64,000 nucleotides of DNA from Photorhabdus asymbiotica (lineage in GTDB: Bacteria > Pseudomonadota > Gammaproteobacteria > Enterobacterales > Enterobacteriaceae), in assembly GCF_003634575.1 (NCBI RefSeq), contig NZ_RBLJ01000005.1:62001-126000 (forward strand), written 5' to 3'. This document shows positions 52,178 to 62,213 of the stretch, piece after piece (position 1 is the first letter of the stretch; every line of letters begins with the position of its first letter). The notes beneath the pieces are model-generated. The model was not told where the DNA came from and did no database searches. It saw only the letters and a program-made list of their open reading frames with translations. Both the position numbers and the translations under genes were made by a program.

Positions 52178-52747
52178 TTAAGGAATAATCTCCGCAGACA
52201 GAATAACAACCGGTTTAACTGGTACATTCTGATATGGACCAACATTTTCGGTTTTCACTTGAGAAATTTTATCTACAACGTCCATTCCTTTTACGACTTT
52301 ACCAAATACTGCATAACCAAAATCACGCTGACCATGATCAAGAAAAGCATTATCCGCTACGTTGATAAAGAATTGGCTGGTAGCACTGTCTTTATCGGCG
52401 GTACGCGCCATAGAGATAGTTCCGCGTAAATTACGCAGCTTATTATTCGCCTCATTTTTAATTGGCGCTTTCGTTGCTTTCTGCTGCAAATCTTTGGTAA
52501 AACCGCCACCCTGAACCATAAATCCTGGAATAACCCGATGGAAAATTGTATTGTTGTAATAACCCTCGTTAACGTATTCAATAAAGTTTTTTGTTGTAAT
52601 CGGTGCTTTTTGACTATTTAATTCCAGTTCAATATTACCCTCTGTTGTCGTCAGCTTTACATGAGTTTCACCCGCAGCCAAAGCCAAAGGTGCCATCGCG
52701 CTCAGAGAACATGCAGTTACAAGCGTCACTAAAATACGTTTAAACAT
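52178..52747 (-). CDS. ppiA: Periplasmic peptidyl-prolyl isomerase A (cyclophilin)
   Basis: 189 aa, signal peptide ending ALAAGE; cyclophilin active-site segments [31 protein letters not shown] and [13 protein letters not shown]. Catalyses proline isomerisation in envelope proteins. Confidence 0.95.
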   Translation of the reverse strand: MFKRILVTLVTACSLSAMAPLALAAGETHVKLTTTEGNIELELNSQKAPITTKNFIEYVNEGYYNNTIFHRVIPGFMVQGGGFTKDLQQKATKAPIKNEANNKLRNLRGTISMARTADKDSATSQFFINVADNAFLDHGQRDFGYAVFGKVVKGMDVVDKISQVKTENVGPYQNVPVKPVVILSAEIIP

Positions 52748-53054
52748 TCTGGGTTCCTATAACTATTAAGGTCAACAACACAAGCTGCATCAATTCTAAT
52801 AATCTCCTCAGCATCGTGCTCAATATTTACTTACATTTACGCTATCAATCGAATAGTGCTTTGGATAAGAATTAATCTTCTCACAATAGGTCAGATTTTA
52901 TTTCACAAATAGAGCAGTTACTGACGGCAAAATAGCGGATTTGGCTCAATCCATCAGAAATATGTCATTATTTTTAATCCTGTCAACAAGCAGCGGCTAT
53001 CGGTATAATCCTCTTTGCCATATATTCAGTGCATTTCTCAGGGAGATAATCATT
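52748..53054. other. ppiA-engB divergent spacer; synteny breakpoint
   Basis: 307 bp with no separate gene. It holds the promoters of ppiA and engB and joins genes that lie at about 75 and 87 min in E. coli. No repeat or att-like sequence is seen at the joint. Confidence 0.55.
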
Positions 53055-53681
53055 TTGACCATCAAGAACTACAACTATCATATGACCCGTTTTATCACGA
53101 GCGCACCTGATATTCGCCATTTGCCTCAGGATGTGGGCATTGAAGTCGCGTTTGCCGGTCGCTCGAATGCAGGTAAATCCAGTGCTCTGAATGCCCTGAC
53201 AAACCAGAAAAACCTTGCTCGTACCAGTAAAACACCGGGCCGTACTCAACTGATCAATTTATTTGAAGTCGAGGAAGGCATTCGCCTGGTTGATTTGCCA
53301 GGTTATGGCTACGCTGAGGTACCGGAAGAGATAAAACGTAAATGGCAAAAAGCACTGGGTGAATACCTGCAAAAACGTGAATGTCTACTAGGACTCGTCG
53401 TATTGATGGATATTCGCCATCCACTGAAAGATCTTGATCAACAGATGATCCAATGGGCGGTGACAATGAATGTACCGATTATGGTGTTGCTGACTAAAGC
53501 CGATAAATTGACATCCAGCGCCCGTAAGAGCCAGTTAATTAAAATACGTGGAGAATTGGCCAATCTTAATGGGGATATTCAGGTGGAATACTTCTCTGCC
53601 TTGAAAAAGATCGGGATTGACAAGTTACAGCATAAGCTGGACATATGGTTCAACCAAGCAGCTGTTCAGACTGAACAGTGA
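53055..53681 (+). CDS. engB: Ribosome biogenesis GTPase EngB/YsxC
   Basis: 208 aa from the TTG at 53055, nine bases after AGGGAG, giving [22 protein letters not shown], which matches the E. coli N-terminus in length; an ATG at 53082 is the alternative. G1 GRSNAGKSS, switch KTPGRTQ, G3 [11 protein letters not shown]4 TKADK. Essential in 50S assembly. Convergent with spf as in E. coli. Confidence 0.94.
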   Translation: MTIKNYNYHMTRFITSAPDIRHLPQDVGIEVAFAGRSNAGKSSALNALTNQKNLARTSKTPGRTQLINLFEVEEGIRLVDLPGYGYAEVPEEIKRKWQKALGEYLQKRECLLGLVVLMDIRHPLKDLDQQMIQWAVTMNVPIMVLLTKADKLTSSARKSQLIKIRGELANLNGDIQVEYFSALKKIGIDKLQHKLDIWFNQAAVQTEQ

Positions 53682-53724
53682 CATCTTATCCAGCCTTTCC
53701 TTACTTTAATCTATTAAATGCAGA

Positions 53725-53832
53725 CAAAAAAATGCCCCAGTCAAAATTGACTGGGGCAGCTAATATTCAGCTAAATCCGATTACGTGAAGTAAAAGGTCT
53801 GAAAGATAGAACATCTTACCTCTGTACCCTAC
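53725..53832 (-). ncRNA. spf: Spot 42 small RNA
   Basis: From 53832 leftwards the minus strand begins GTAGGGTACAGAGGTAAGAT and continues nearly base-for-base like E. coli Spot 42 (about 108 nt), ending in the GCCCCAGTCA / TGACTGGGGC terminator and a U-run. It represses catabolic genes with Hfq and is itself repressed by CRP-cAMP. Normally just downstream of polA; here an RCC1-like gene separates them. Confidence 0.95.
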
Positions 53833-54441
53833 GCCGGTAACTCTACCCTATTTCATTTCTTAGAAAAAGCTTTTTTGTAATTTATTTTCAACAATTACCT
53901 CGATTCAGCTTAGATTTTTGACGCTTTTACCGCCATTAATTGTAGTTTAATTACATATTTATGCGATCTAGATCTAATGTGCATCGAACAACACAATAGC
54001 CTACATCCGGCAAGTACAAAAATCATTACATGAGTTATATTTAGTTTACAGAAACACCTATGCACATCCCCATCTAATAACGACTTTCAATTACCTATAT
54101 ATACATCTAACGAGTAATATTACTTAATGAAAAAATGGAAATTGTCCTATTTTATCTACAGCTGAAACCATTTTTCGCCGTCGTCAATGAAACAGTGAAT
54201 AATGTACAAAAAACATTCCGTTAATGGAATAAAATTATGACAAGAACACATTTTAAACTGTCTCTCAATTTCTGACTTTTATTACACTTTTTAAATTTAT
54301 CTATTAATATTAATTAGTGAAAATATAAAATCCAAATAACAACCATAATTCAGCTGTTTTGTGGTGAAAAATTCCCATGTCAAAGTGCAAATCACTTATA
54401 TGGGAAAAATAAATCCGATACGACCTTACCAGGAGAACAAT
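53833..54441. other. 609-bp region between spf and the RCC1-like gene
   Basis: AT-rich, no ORF of note. Contains the leftward spf promoter (TAGAGT at about -10) and presumably that of the RCC1-like gene. Nothing else recognised. Confidence 0.5.
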
Positions 54442-55758
54442 ATGAATCAACATAACGATTTCTCAGCGGACACGGATGTCGGAAACCGCCTCACAGAAAG
54501 GAATAATGAATACAACATCTATAACAATAATAAAGATAGCACTGTCGTCGCTAATGAAGCCGCCGCTGCCATGTTGCTGCAAAATAGCAACGTAATCGCC
54601 TGGGGATTGCCAAACTTTGGCGGCCAGGTTCCCCCGGAAATTGCCCAACTACAGGATATCGTCAGCCTGTGTGCAACAGGAAGCGCATTCGCCGCCTTAC
54701 GGCTGGACGGCAGTGTGGTCGCTTGGGGCAACCCAAATGTTGGCGGCAATGTTCCGCCCAATATTGCCGAATTACGGGATATTGTCAGCCTAAGCTCAAC
54801 AACCTACTCATTCGCCGCCCTACGGGCAGACCGTAGCGTCGTCGTTTGGGGAGATCCACGTTATGGGGGACAACTCCCACCAGAAATTGCTGGATTGCAG
54901 GATATTGTCAGCCTTCATCCAACAGTTAATGCTTTTCTGGCTCTACGGGCTGATCGCAGCGTCATCTCTTGGGGAAAACCCTGGGAGCCACCTCCTCCTG
55001 CAATTGCTCAACTACGTGACATCGTCGACTTGTCTATTACAACCGGAGGATTCACAGCCTTTTCTGCCTTGAGGGCAAACCGCAGTGTCGTCTCCTGGGG
55101 ATACAATCTGAATGGCGGCAAACTTCCACCCGAAATTGCCCAATTACAAGACATCGTCAGCTTGAGTTCAACAGGATTCTCATTCGCCGCCCTGCGGGCA
55201 AACCGCAGTGTCGTCGCCTGGGGAGAGGCTAGTGGTAGCGGCACAGTTCCGCCAGAAATCGCTAAATTACAGGATATTGTCAGTCTAAGTGCAACAGGAG
55301 ATACTTATGCAGCCTTGAGGTCAGATCGTAGCGTTGTCGCCTGGAGATTTCCTCTTAATGGCGGCCAAGTTCCGCCAGAAATTGCCAAGTTAAAAGATAT
55401 CGTCAGCTTGCATCCAACGGCAAGCGCGTTCGCAGCCTTAAGAACAAACCGTAGTGTCGTCGCTTGGGGTAATGCGTATAGTGCCGGCCAGGTCCCACCC
55501 GAAATTGCCCAATTACAGGACATCACCAGCCTAAGTGCAACAAGCAGTTCATACGCAGCACTGCGTGCGAACCATAGCGTCGTCGCCTGGGGATGGAAGG
55601 AGGGTTATACAGGCAGCCCAGTCCCACCCGAAATTGCCCAATTGCGGGATATCGTCAGCTTGACTGGAACCGGAAATACATTCGCCGCCTGGCGGGCAGA
55701 TGGTCGCAGAGTAGCCTGGGGAGGCTGGGAGAATAAACCACGAGGTGAATACAATTAA
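54442..55758 (+). CDS. RCC1-like tandem repeat protein
   Basis: 438 aa from MNQHNDFSADTDVG (AGGAGAACAAT before the ATG; 27 earlier codons rejected). After an Asn-rich N-terminus, from about residue 51, come nine repeats of about 41 residues of the form SVVAWG-x-GGQVPPEIAQLQDIVSL-x-FAALRADR, plus a partial tenth (RVAWGGWENKPRG). The pattern resembles RCC1 beta-propeller repeats but is shorter than the usual 50 residues. No signal peptide, membrane helix or catalytic motif. Probably a propeller/binding protein of unknown partner. Inserted between polA and spf, which adjoin each other in E. coli. Confidence 0.75.
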   Translation: MNQHNDFSADTDVGNRLTERNNEYNIYNNNKDSTVVANEAAAAMLLQNSNVIAWGLPNFGGQVPPEIAQLQDIVSLCATGSAFAALRLDGSVVAWGNPNVGGNVPPNIAELRDIVSLSSTTYSFAALRADRSVVVWGDPRYGGQLPPEIAGLQDIVSLHPTVNAFLALRADRSVISWGKPWEPPPPAIAQLRDIVDLSITTGGFTAFSALRANRSVVSWGYNLNGGKLPPEIAQLQDIVSLSSTGFSFAALRANRSVVAWGEASGSGTVPPEIAKLQDIVSLSATGDTYAALRSDRSVVAWRFPLNGGQVPPEIAKLKDIVSLHPTASAFAALRTNRSVVAWGNAYSAGQVPPEIAQLQDITSLSATSSSYAALRANHSVVAWGWKEGYTGSPVPPEIAQLRDIVSLTGTGNTFAAWRADGRRVAWGGWENKPRGEYN

Positions 55759-55766
55759 TTGAAATT

Positions 55767-55800
55767 AAAAAAGGCTGAACTAAATACCTCGGTTCAGCCT
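55767..55800 (-). terminator. polA terminator
   Basis: Minus strand AGGCTGAAC / GTTCAGCCT stem with TTTTTT following, 22 bp after polA; it lies just beyond the convergent RCC1-like gene. Confidence 0.8.
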
Positions 55801-55821
55801 ATCGCTTATTAAGACGGCATA

Positions 55822-58611
55822 TTAGTGTGCCTGATCCCAGTTGTCACCGATACCCACATCTACTTGCAAAGGAACATCAAGAACCACGCTCTTCTCCATC
55901 AATTCACGAATTTTCTGTTCTGTATTTTCAAGTTCTGATTCATGAACCTCAAATACCAGCTCATCATGAACCTGCATAATCATACGAACTTTCGGCGCTT
56001 CACTGATAATCCAGTCATCCACCGCAATCATTGCTTTTTTGATGATATCCGCCGCAGTTCCCTGCATTGGCGCGTTAATAGCTTCACGCTCTGCTGCCTT
56101 ACGACGCGTACCATTGCGAGATTTGATATCTGGCAAATAAAGACGACGACCAGCTAGCGTTTCAACATAACCCTGTTCTTCCGCCTGTTCACGGGTACGC
56201 TCCATATACGCCAATACGCCAGGATAACGCTCAAAATAAAGATCCATATAGCGCTGAGCTTCTCCACGCGGAATACCTAACTGACGGGAAAGACCAAACG
56301 CACTCATACCGTAGATCAAACCAAAGTTAATTGCTTTAGCACTACGACGCTGTTCACTAGTTACCTGTTCCAACGGTACATCAAAGACTTCTGCCGCCGT
56401 TGCCCGATGAATATCTTGCCCTTCAGCAAAAGCCTTCAACAACCCTTGATCCTGAGATAAATGAGCCATAATCCGCAACTCAATCTGAGAATAGTCAGCG
56501 GCCATAATCCGATAACCTTCAGAAGCTATAAATGCCTGACGAATGCGGCGGCCCTCTTCATTACGGACAGGAATATTTTGCAAATTAGGATCACGTGAAG
56601 AGAGACGCCCTGTTGCTGTTACTGCCTGATGATAGGAAGTATGAACCCGTTTGGTCAGCGGATGGACCATCTGTGGTAATTTATCTGTGTAAGTGGATTT
56701 CAGTTTTGCCAACCCACGATGCTCTAAAATTACTTTCGGTAACTCATGGTGATCCACCAACTCTTCCAGCACTTCTTCATTAGTAGATGGTGCACCACCT
56801 GGCGTCTTCTTCACGACTGGCAGATTCAACTTTTCAAATAATATTGTCTGTAACTGTTTTGGCGAAGCCAGATTGAAAACCTCACCTGCCAATTCATGTG
56901 CTTCTTTTTCTAACTCATCCAAACGAACAGCGATCTCTTTTGAATGCTCAGCCAAAATATCTGAATTAATCAGTACGCCTGCACGTTCCATACGGGAAAG
57001 TACCATTATCAATGGCATTTCTGTTTCCAGGAACACTTTTTCCAATGCTGGAACTTTCTCCAATTGCGGCCAAATAACCTGATGCAGCTGCAAAGTGACA
57101 TCTGCATCTTCTGCGGCATACATTGCAGCCTGTTCCACCGGAACCTGATTAAAAGTCAGCTGATTTTTACCTTTACCGGCAATTTCTTCAAACGTCGTGG
57201 TCTTATAATTCAGATGACGTTCAGCCAGACTATCCATATCATGCCGCCCCATACCTGCAACGCTGTTGAGCACATAAGATTCCAGCATAGTATCGTAAGC
57301 GATACCTTGCAGTTCAATGCCATAGCGAACCAGAACACCGCAATCAAACTTAATATTTTGTCCGATTTTCAACAGGTTGCTATCTTCAAGCAGAGGCTTT
57401 AATGCTGCCAGTACAGCATCTCTATCAAGCTGCTCTGGCGCACCCAGATAGTCATGTCCCAGAGGCAAATAAGCCGCGTCTCCGGCGGTTATCGCAAACG
57501 ACATACCCACCAGATTAGCTGTCAAAGTATCAAGGCTGTCAGTTTCGGTATCAAAAGCAAAAACTGGCGCTCTTTTAAGTTTCTCAATCCACTCGTCAAA
57601 GCTTTTCTGATCAAGAATCGTTTGGTAGTTATCAGAAGGTAGCGTTGACGAAACAGATTCACTTTCAACCGAGGCTGAGTCATCACTGCCGGTCGATGCC
57701 AGCTTTTTATCCTTAGCAGCCAACCAATCGCCATTTGCCACGTCACTCAACCAACGTTTAAATTCATAACGTGAGAACAACTGATGTAGTTTCTCTGTAT
57801 CCGGTTTTGCAACTGATAGCGCAACACAGGTTTTATCCAACTCAACGTCAGTTTTGATAGTTGCCAATTTATAAGAGAGATAAGCCACATCTTTATGCGG
57901 TTCTAGCTTATTCGCCAGCGTTTTTGCTCCCCGGAAACTTAGCCCCGCAATTTTATCCAAATTGGCAAAGATATCATCTATACCACCAATCCCTTGCAAT
58001 AACCCTAGTGCAGTTTTCTCCCCTACACCAGGTACGCCAGGAATATTGTCTGAAGAATCCCCCATCAGCGCCAGAAAATCGATAATCAACTCTGGCGGAA
58101 CACCATATTTTTCAACGACTTCTTCTGGTCCCAGAATAGTGTTATTCATGGTATTGATCAGTGTGATATTCGGCGTTACCAATTGCGCCATATCCTTATC
58201 ACCAGTGCTGATAAGTACCGAACGCCCCTCTTTTTCCGCCTGTAACGCCAAAGTCCCAATAACGTCATCAGCTTCTACCCCCGGAACCACCAGCAATGGT
58301 AGCCCCATAGCTTCGACCAGCTGATGTAATGGTTCTATCTGCGCACGCAGATCATCTGGCATAGGAGGACGATGAGACTTATATTCAGCAAACAATTCAT
58401 CACGGAAAGTTTTACCTTTGGCGTCGAATACCACCGCTACATGGCTCGGTTTATATTGCATGACCAGACTACGTAGCATATTCAATACGCCATACATAGC
58501 TCCGGTAGGTTCGCCTGTACTATTGGTTAGTGGAGGGAAAGCATGATACGCGCGATAAAGGTATGAGGAACCATCAACCAAAATCAGGGGATTGTCTGCT
58601 ATCTGAGCCAT
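55822..58611 (-). CDS. polA: DNA polymerase I
   Basis: 929 aa (E. coli 928). Domains in order: 5'-3' exonuclease (1-about 290, [34 protein letters not shown]), 3'-5' exonuclease ([12 protein letters not shown]) and polymerase (motif [15 protein letters not shown]-helix [16 protein letters not shown], motif [11 protein letters not shown]). All catalytic residues are present. Repair and Okazaki fragment processing. Confidence 0.98.
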   Translation of the reverse strand: MAQIADNPLILVDGSSYLYRAYHAFPPLTNSTGEPTGAMYGVLNMLRSLVMQYKPSHVAVVFDAKGKTFRDELFAEYKSHRPPMPDDLRAQIEPLHQLVEAMGLPLLVVPGVEADDVIGTLALQAEKEGRSVLISTGDKDMAQLVTPNITLINTMNNTILGPEEVVEKYGVPPELIIDFLALMGDSSDNIPGVPGVGEKTALGLLQGIGGIDDIFANLDKIAGLSFRGAKTLANKLEPHKDVAYLSYKLATIKTDVELDKTCVALSVAKPDTEKLHQLFSRYEFKRWLSDVANGDWLAAKDKKLASTGSDDSASVESESVSSTLPSDNYQTILDQKSFDEWIEKLKRAPVFAFDTETDSLDTLTANLVGMSFAITAGDAAYLPLGHDYLGAPEQLDRDAVLAALKPLLEDSNLLKIGQNIKFDCGVLVRYGIELQGIAYDTMLESYVLNSVAGMGRHDMDSLAERHLNYKTTTFEEIAGKGKNQLTFNQVPVEQAAMYAAEDADVTLQLHQVIWPQLEKVPALEKVFLETEMPLIMVLSRMERAGVLINSDILAEHSKEIAVRLDELEKEAHELAGEVFNLASPKQLQTILFEKLNLPVVKKTPGGAPSTNEEVLEELVDHHELPKVILEHRGLAKLKSTYTDKLPQMVHPLTKRVHTSYHQAVTATGRLSSRDPNLQNIPVRNEEGRRIRQAFIASEGYRIMAADYSQIELRIMAHLSQDQGLLKAFAEGQDIHRATAAEVFDVPLEQVTSEQRRSAKAINFGLIYGMSAFGLSRQLGIPRGEAQRYMDLYFERYPGVLAYMERTREQAEEQGYVETLAGRRLYLPDIKSRNGTRRKAAEREAINAPMQGTAADIIKKAMIAVDDWIISEAPKVRMIMQVHDELVFEVHESELENTEQKIRELMEKSVVLDVPLQVDVGIGDNWDQAH

Positions 58612-58988
58612 AAGTCTTCTTCATTTACTGTTACGGGTATAAAGGAATAGGATGCCACAGCAAGGAGCAGGAAACGAATTTTGTATGAACTTTCTTTACT
58701 GAGAACAAATTCAGCTATTCACATCTTACTATAAATTCTGTGGATAACTTTGTGTATAAATATTATAGGTTTTATTTTAATATTGATCGTTGATAAAAAA
58801 TACTTATCAACTACATGTAAAAATCAATAACTTATAACCTGAGTCATTAAATTGTCATATTACCTTATAGATCACAGGGTTGTGGATATAACCAGAGTTT
58901 GTCTTATAAAAAAGTCTTTCGAACCTGCATTGTGCCAAAGCTTCTCACTTTGGCACATACCCGTATTATTCTATTTCAGTCGTTAACA
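58612..58988. other. dsbA-polA spacer with DnaA-box and palindrome
   Basis: No ORF. It holds the polA promoter region, an exact DnaA-box consensus TGTGGATAA at 58741-58749 and a one-mismatch copy (TGTGGATAT) at about 58874, and a perfect ten-base inverted repeat (TGTGCCAAAG / CTTTGGCACA, 58931-58957) 30 bp after dsbA that may act as its transcript end, though it lacks a U-run. Confidence 0.55.
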
Positions 58989-59612
58989 TTATTTCTGATT
59001 TAACAAAAAGTTAACAACATCTGAATATGATTTCGCATAATTATCATCAGAAGTTGCATCGATACCGTTATTTCTCACCATATATTTGCCGTTAACAAAC
59101 ATTGCTGGTACACCCCGCAGCTGCAAATCTTGAGCGGCTTTTTGCTGCTTAACAACTAAAGATTTCACAACAAAACTGCTCATAGCAGCATCATAATCCT
59201 CAGCAGTTACCCCTGCTTTGATAAAAGCATTACGAATATCGTCCGAGGTTTTAATAGTCTGGGTTTTCTGAAGCCCCTCAAACAGTACCGGGGTCACTTT
59301 GTCTTCAACGCCCATTGCTATTGCAACAGCCCAAGCTGTCGTCAGTTCTTTACCCAATGGCCCTAAAAAATCCACGTGATAACGGACAAGTTTTGTCCCT
59401 GCCGGCAAATTCTGTTTCACAGTCTGAGGAACTTTGAAAGTCTCTTCAAATTGATAACAATGAGGACAATAGAAAGAAAAGAATTCCAACACCTGTGGTT
59501 GATCTGCCACCGGCGATTTTAGTTCAACAAACTCAGTCCCTTCAGTGAAATTAGCAGCAGAGGCACTAAATGCCATCACCATTCCTACTAAAACTAACCA
59601 AAACTTTTTCAT
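58989..59612 (-). CDS. dsbA: Thiol:disulfide interchange protein DsbA
   Basis: 207 aa from MKKFWLVLVGMVMAFSASA (start 59612, GGAG before). Signal peptide, thioredoxin fold with inserted helical domain, active site FYCPHCYQFE and cis-Pro loop RGVPAMFVN. Main periplasmic disulfide oxidase. Twenty bp after srkA, same operon as in E. coli. Confidence 0.97.
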   Translation of the reverse strand: MKKFWLVLVGMVMAFSASAANFTEGTEFVELKSPVADQPQVLEFFSFYCPHCYQFEETFKVPQTVKQNLPAGTKLVRYHVDFLGPLGKELTTAWAVAIAMGVEDKVTPVLFEGLQKTQTIKTSDDIRNAFIKAGVTAEDYDAAMSSFVVKSLVVKQQKAAQDLQLRGVPAMFVNGKYMVRNNGIDATSDDNYAKSYSDVVNFLLNQK

Positions 59613-59632
59613 AACTATCTCCATGATAAACA

Positions 59633-60625
59633 TTAATACATTGGGCTAAGCTGCAAAGGTGGCTCCTGTAACAGCTTAATCTGTTCAGAAAAAAGTGACG
59701 TCTGTTTTAACCAAAAATCTGTGTCTGTCATCCAAGGAAATGCCTTAGGAAAAGCAGGGTCCTGCCAGCGACGAACAACCCATGCCAAATAATGGACCAT
59801 TCGCATAGCCCGCAGTGGTTCTATTAATGACAACTCTTTCGGGTCAAAATTCGTAAACTCATTATAAGCTTCCAACAGAGTATCTAACTGTAATAGCTGT
59901 TCCTGACGAGAACCATGAAGTAACATCCATAAATCCTGAATTGCCGGGCCGTTACGCGCATCATCAAGATCAACAAACCAAGCTTCGTCACGCCACAGGA
60001 TATTACCCGGATGGCAGTCACCATGAAGCCTCAATATTTGCCACTCCTCGCGCCAATTTGATTCCACGACATTTATCAGATCATCTAATATAGCTAAAAA
60101 TTGTACTTTATGGGCCGAAGGAACCCATTCACATTCAGCCAAAAGCTGTCGTGGCCGATACAGATACTCATTTAACCCGATAGTTGGACGAGTTGTGAAT
60201 TTTTGCTGGTAACCAATTTGATGAATTCTACCCAGTAAACGTCCTACATCTTCCAACTGAAAGAGATTATCAGATTCATATTGGCGGCCACCGATGCTTG
60301 GGAAAACAGCAAAAAAGAAATCCTTAAACGTCAGCACAGTTTGCTGATCAAATACCAGAGGTGCCGCAACAGGTAAATCAGCCTGTTGCAGAGCCAGGGA
60401 GAAATCATGTTCTTCCTGAATTTGCTGCCGATCCCAGCGCAATGGCCGATAAAATTTCACAACATAACGTTTACGCCTTTCATCTGTAAATTGATAAACA
60501 CGGTTCTCATAACTGTTTAATTCTGTCAGCCCGGAATCTATATATAGCCCAGTCTGCATCAATGCATCCATAATCAAATCCGGTGTTAATTCCCGGAAAT
60601 TAAAAGCCGCCTGATTCGTTAGCAC
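59633..60625 (-). CDS. srkA: Stress response kinase A (YihE/RdoA)
   Basis: 330 aa (E. coli 328), GTG start at 60623-60625 just after GAGAG/AGGG. Aminoglycoside-phosphotransferase-like Ser/Thr kinase: catalytic RLHGDCHPGNILW and metal-binding FVDLDDARNG. Counteracts MazF-type death signalling in E. coli; noteworthy because a mazEF pair is in this window. Confidence 0.94.
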   Translation of the reverse strand: MLTNQAAFNFRELTPDLIMDALMQTGLYIDSGLTELNSYENRVYQFTDERRKRYVVKFYRPLRWDRQQIQEEHDFSLALQQADLPVAAPLVFDQQTVLTFKDFFFAVFPSIGGRQYESDNLFQLEDVGRLLGRIHQIGYQQKFTTRPTIGLNEYLYRPRQLLAECEWVPSAHKVQFLAILDDLINVVESNWREEWQILRLHGDCHPGNILWRDEAWFVDLDDARNGPAIQDLWMLLHGSRQEQLLQLDTLLEAYNEFTNFDPKELSLIEPLRAMRMVHYLAWVVRRWQDPAFPKAFPWMTDTDFWLKQTSLFSEQIKLLQEPPLQLSPMY

Positions 60626-61021
60626 ACCCTACTCTCTTGATTAATCTGTAATAACCCCACGAACATGCAATAGCCAGTTTTAAAATCTACTTCATTATCT
60701 TTTTTTAGCACCGGAATTTATGCCATTGCCTCTAAGCCATGTACTTTCAAGTGATAAATCAAAAAACATCATCGGTCAAAGCTCATAGACTTCATTAAGC
60801 CGATGAGATTGCACATCAAATTTCCTATAAACAGAAACCTATACAAATTAGCAGGGATAGCTCCCCAGAGAAAGAATTGCTCTGTCAATAAGCGTAAAGG
60901 TCTCTCTCTTATCAGTCAGTTATACAGCAATACTTGCTTTAAAAACGCTAAGTTAAGCTCAGATAACCCATCCGAAAAAGGTTATATTGATGGAAACAGG
61001 CGCGTTATCGATAGAAACACT
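60626..61021. other. srkA-mobA divergent spacer
   Basis: About 396 bp. The plus frame from 60803 is open into mobA, but the added 73 residues are not conserved, so I treat it as leader. Promoters for both directions must lie here; none is clear. Confidence 0.5.
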
Positions 61022-61615
61022 ATGCAACCAAAAATAAGCGGTGTAATCCTCGCAGGCGGTCGAGCGACTCGTATGGGTGGGAATGATAAAGGGCTAACCC
61101 TTTTAAATGGGCTCCCCCTATATCAACATATTGCAAATAAGTTACGCCCACAGGTAGATGAATTAATTCTCAGTGCTAACCGGAATCTGGAAATTTACCG
61201 CCAAAGCCGTTATCAGGTTGTCACTGATTTAACACCTGATTTCTCTGGGCCATTAGCGGGAATGTTAGCAACGCTGAAATCGGCTAGTCACGATTGGGTG
61301 GTATTTGTTCCTTGTGATGTGCCGGATTTTCCGGCTAATTTAGTTGCCCACTTATGGCAAGGTAAGCAACAGGCGATGGCAGCCTACGCAGCAGATGATG
61401 GTAACCGTACTCACCCCACTCTAGCTTTACTACACCGCAGTTTAGTATCCCAATTAAGCAATTATCTGGCCGATGGTGATCGTAAGCTGATGCTGTTTAT
61501 GCATAAAATTGGCGCAACAGCCGTTCAATTTGCTGATAATCCAATCGCTTTTACTAATCTGAACACCCCAGAAGAATGCCAAAACTGGGAGCATATACAG
61601 GAGATCAAAAAATGA
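61022..61615 (+). CDS. mobA: Molybdenum cofactor guanylyltransferase MobA
   Basis: 197 aa from MQPKISGVILAGGRATRMGGNDKG (start 61022). GTP-binding LAGG-x-RMGG-x-DKG and Mg site PCDVPDF; C-terminal FTNLNTPEE. Converts Mo-MPT to the bis-MGD form. Ribosome site is weak. Overlaps mobB by 4 bp (ATGA). Confidence 0.94.
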   Translation: MQPKISGVILAGGRATRMGGNDKGLTLLNGLPLYQHIANKLRPQVDELILSANRNLEIYRQSRYQVVTDLTPDFSGPLAGMLATLKSASHDWVVFVPCDVPDFPANLVAHLWQGKQQAMAAYAADDGNRTHPTLALLHRSLVSQLSNYLADGDRKLMLFMHKIGATAVQFADNPIAFTNLNTPEECQNWEHIQEIKK

Positions 61616-62133
61616 GTACAAAGCCACCTCTTCCGTTACTTGGTATCACAGCATACAGTGGTACAGGAAAAACTACACTTCTCAAGAAAGTGATCCCGTT
61701 ATTGCGCCAACGGCAAATCCGAGTCGGTCTGATAAAGCACACACACCATGATATGGATGTAGATAAACCGGGCAAAGACAGTTATGAACTGCGCAAAGCC
61801 GGCGCAAAACAAACTTTGGTCGCCTGTCAGCAACGTTGGGCATTAATGACAGAGACATCAGATTCACCGGCATTGGATCTGAGCTATCTTGCCAGCCGCT
61901 TCGACTCAGATTCTTTAGATCTGCTCTTAGTGGAAGGCTTCAAAGATGAGCCAATTAATAAGATCGCACTATACCGCCGTATTATTAACCGACCATTAAA
62001 CGATCTTATTGATCAACATGTGATTGCTGTTGCCAGTGATGAAAAATTGGAGATAGCCCTGCCGCAGCTGAATATCAATCAACCTGAACAGGTCGCTGAC
62101 TTTATTATGAATTGGCTGAATATCGAACATTAA
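61612..62133 (+). CDS. mobB: Molybdopterin-guanine dinucleotide biosynthesis adaptor MobB
   Basis: 173 aa from MSTKPPLPLLGITAYSGTGKTTLL, P-loop SGTGKTT and KHTHHDMDVDKPGKDS. GTP-binding helper of MobA. Coupled to mobA. Confidence 0.94.
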   Translation: MSTKPPLPLLGITAYSGTGKTTLLKKVIPLLRQRQIRVGLIKHTHHDMDVDKPGKDSYELRKAGAKQTLVACQQRWALMTETSDSPALDLSYLASRFDSDSLDLLLVEGFKDEPINKIALYRRIINRPLNDLIDQHVIAVASDEKLEIALPQLNINQPEQVADFIMNWLNIEH

Positions 62134-62213
62134 ATAGTTTCCGCCTATGATGCAGAACATAAGAGAACACTGGAACATTAGGTAAAAGACCAAGAAGAAC
62201 CATTGCAAAATAA

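Noticed and set aside
55305-55526. Minus-strand ORFs opposite the RCC1-like gene
   Set aside because: They mirror the repeat periodicity of the plus-strand gene and lack start signals.
60803-61021. 73-residue N-terminal extension of mobA
   Set aside because: Not conserved in MobA; the conserved start MQPKISGVILAGG is internal.
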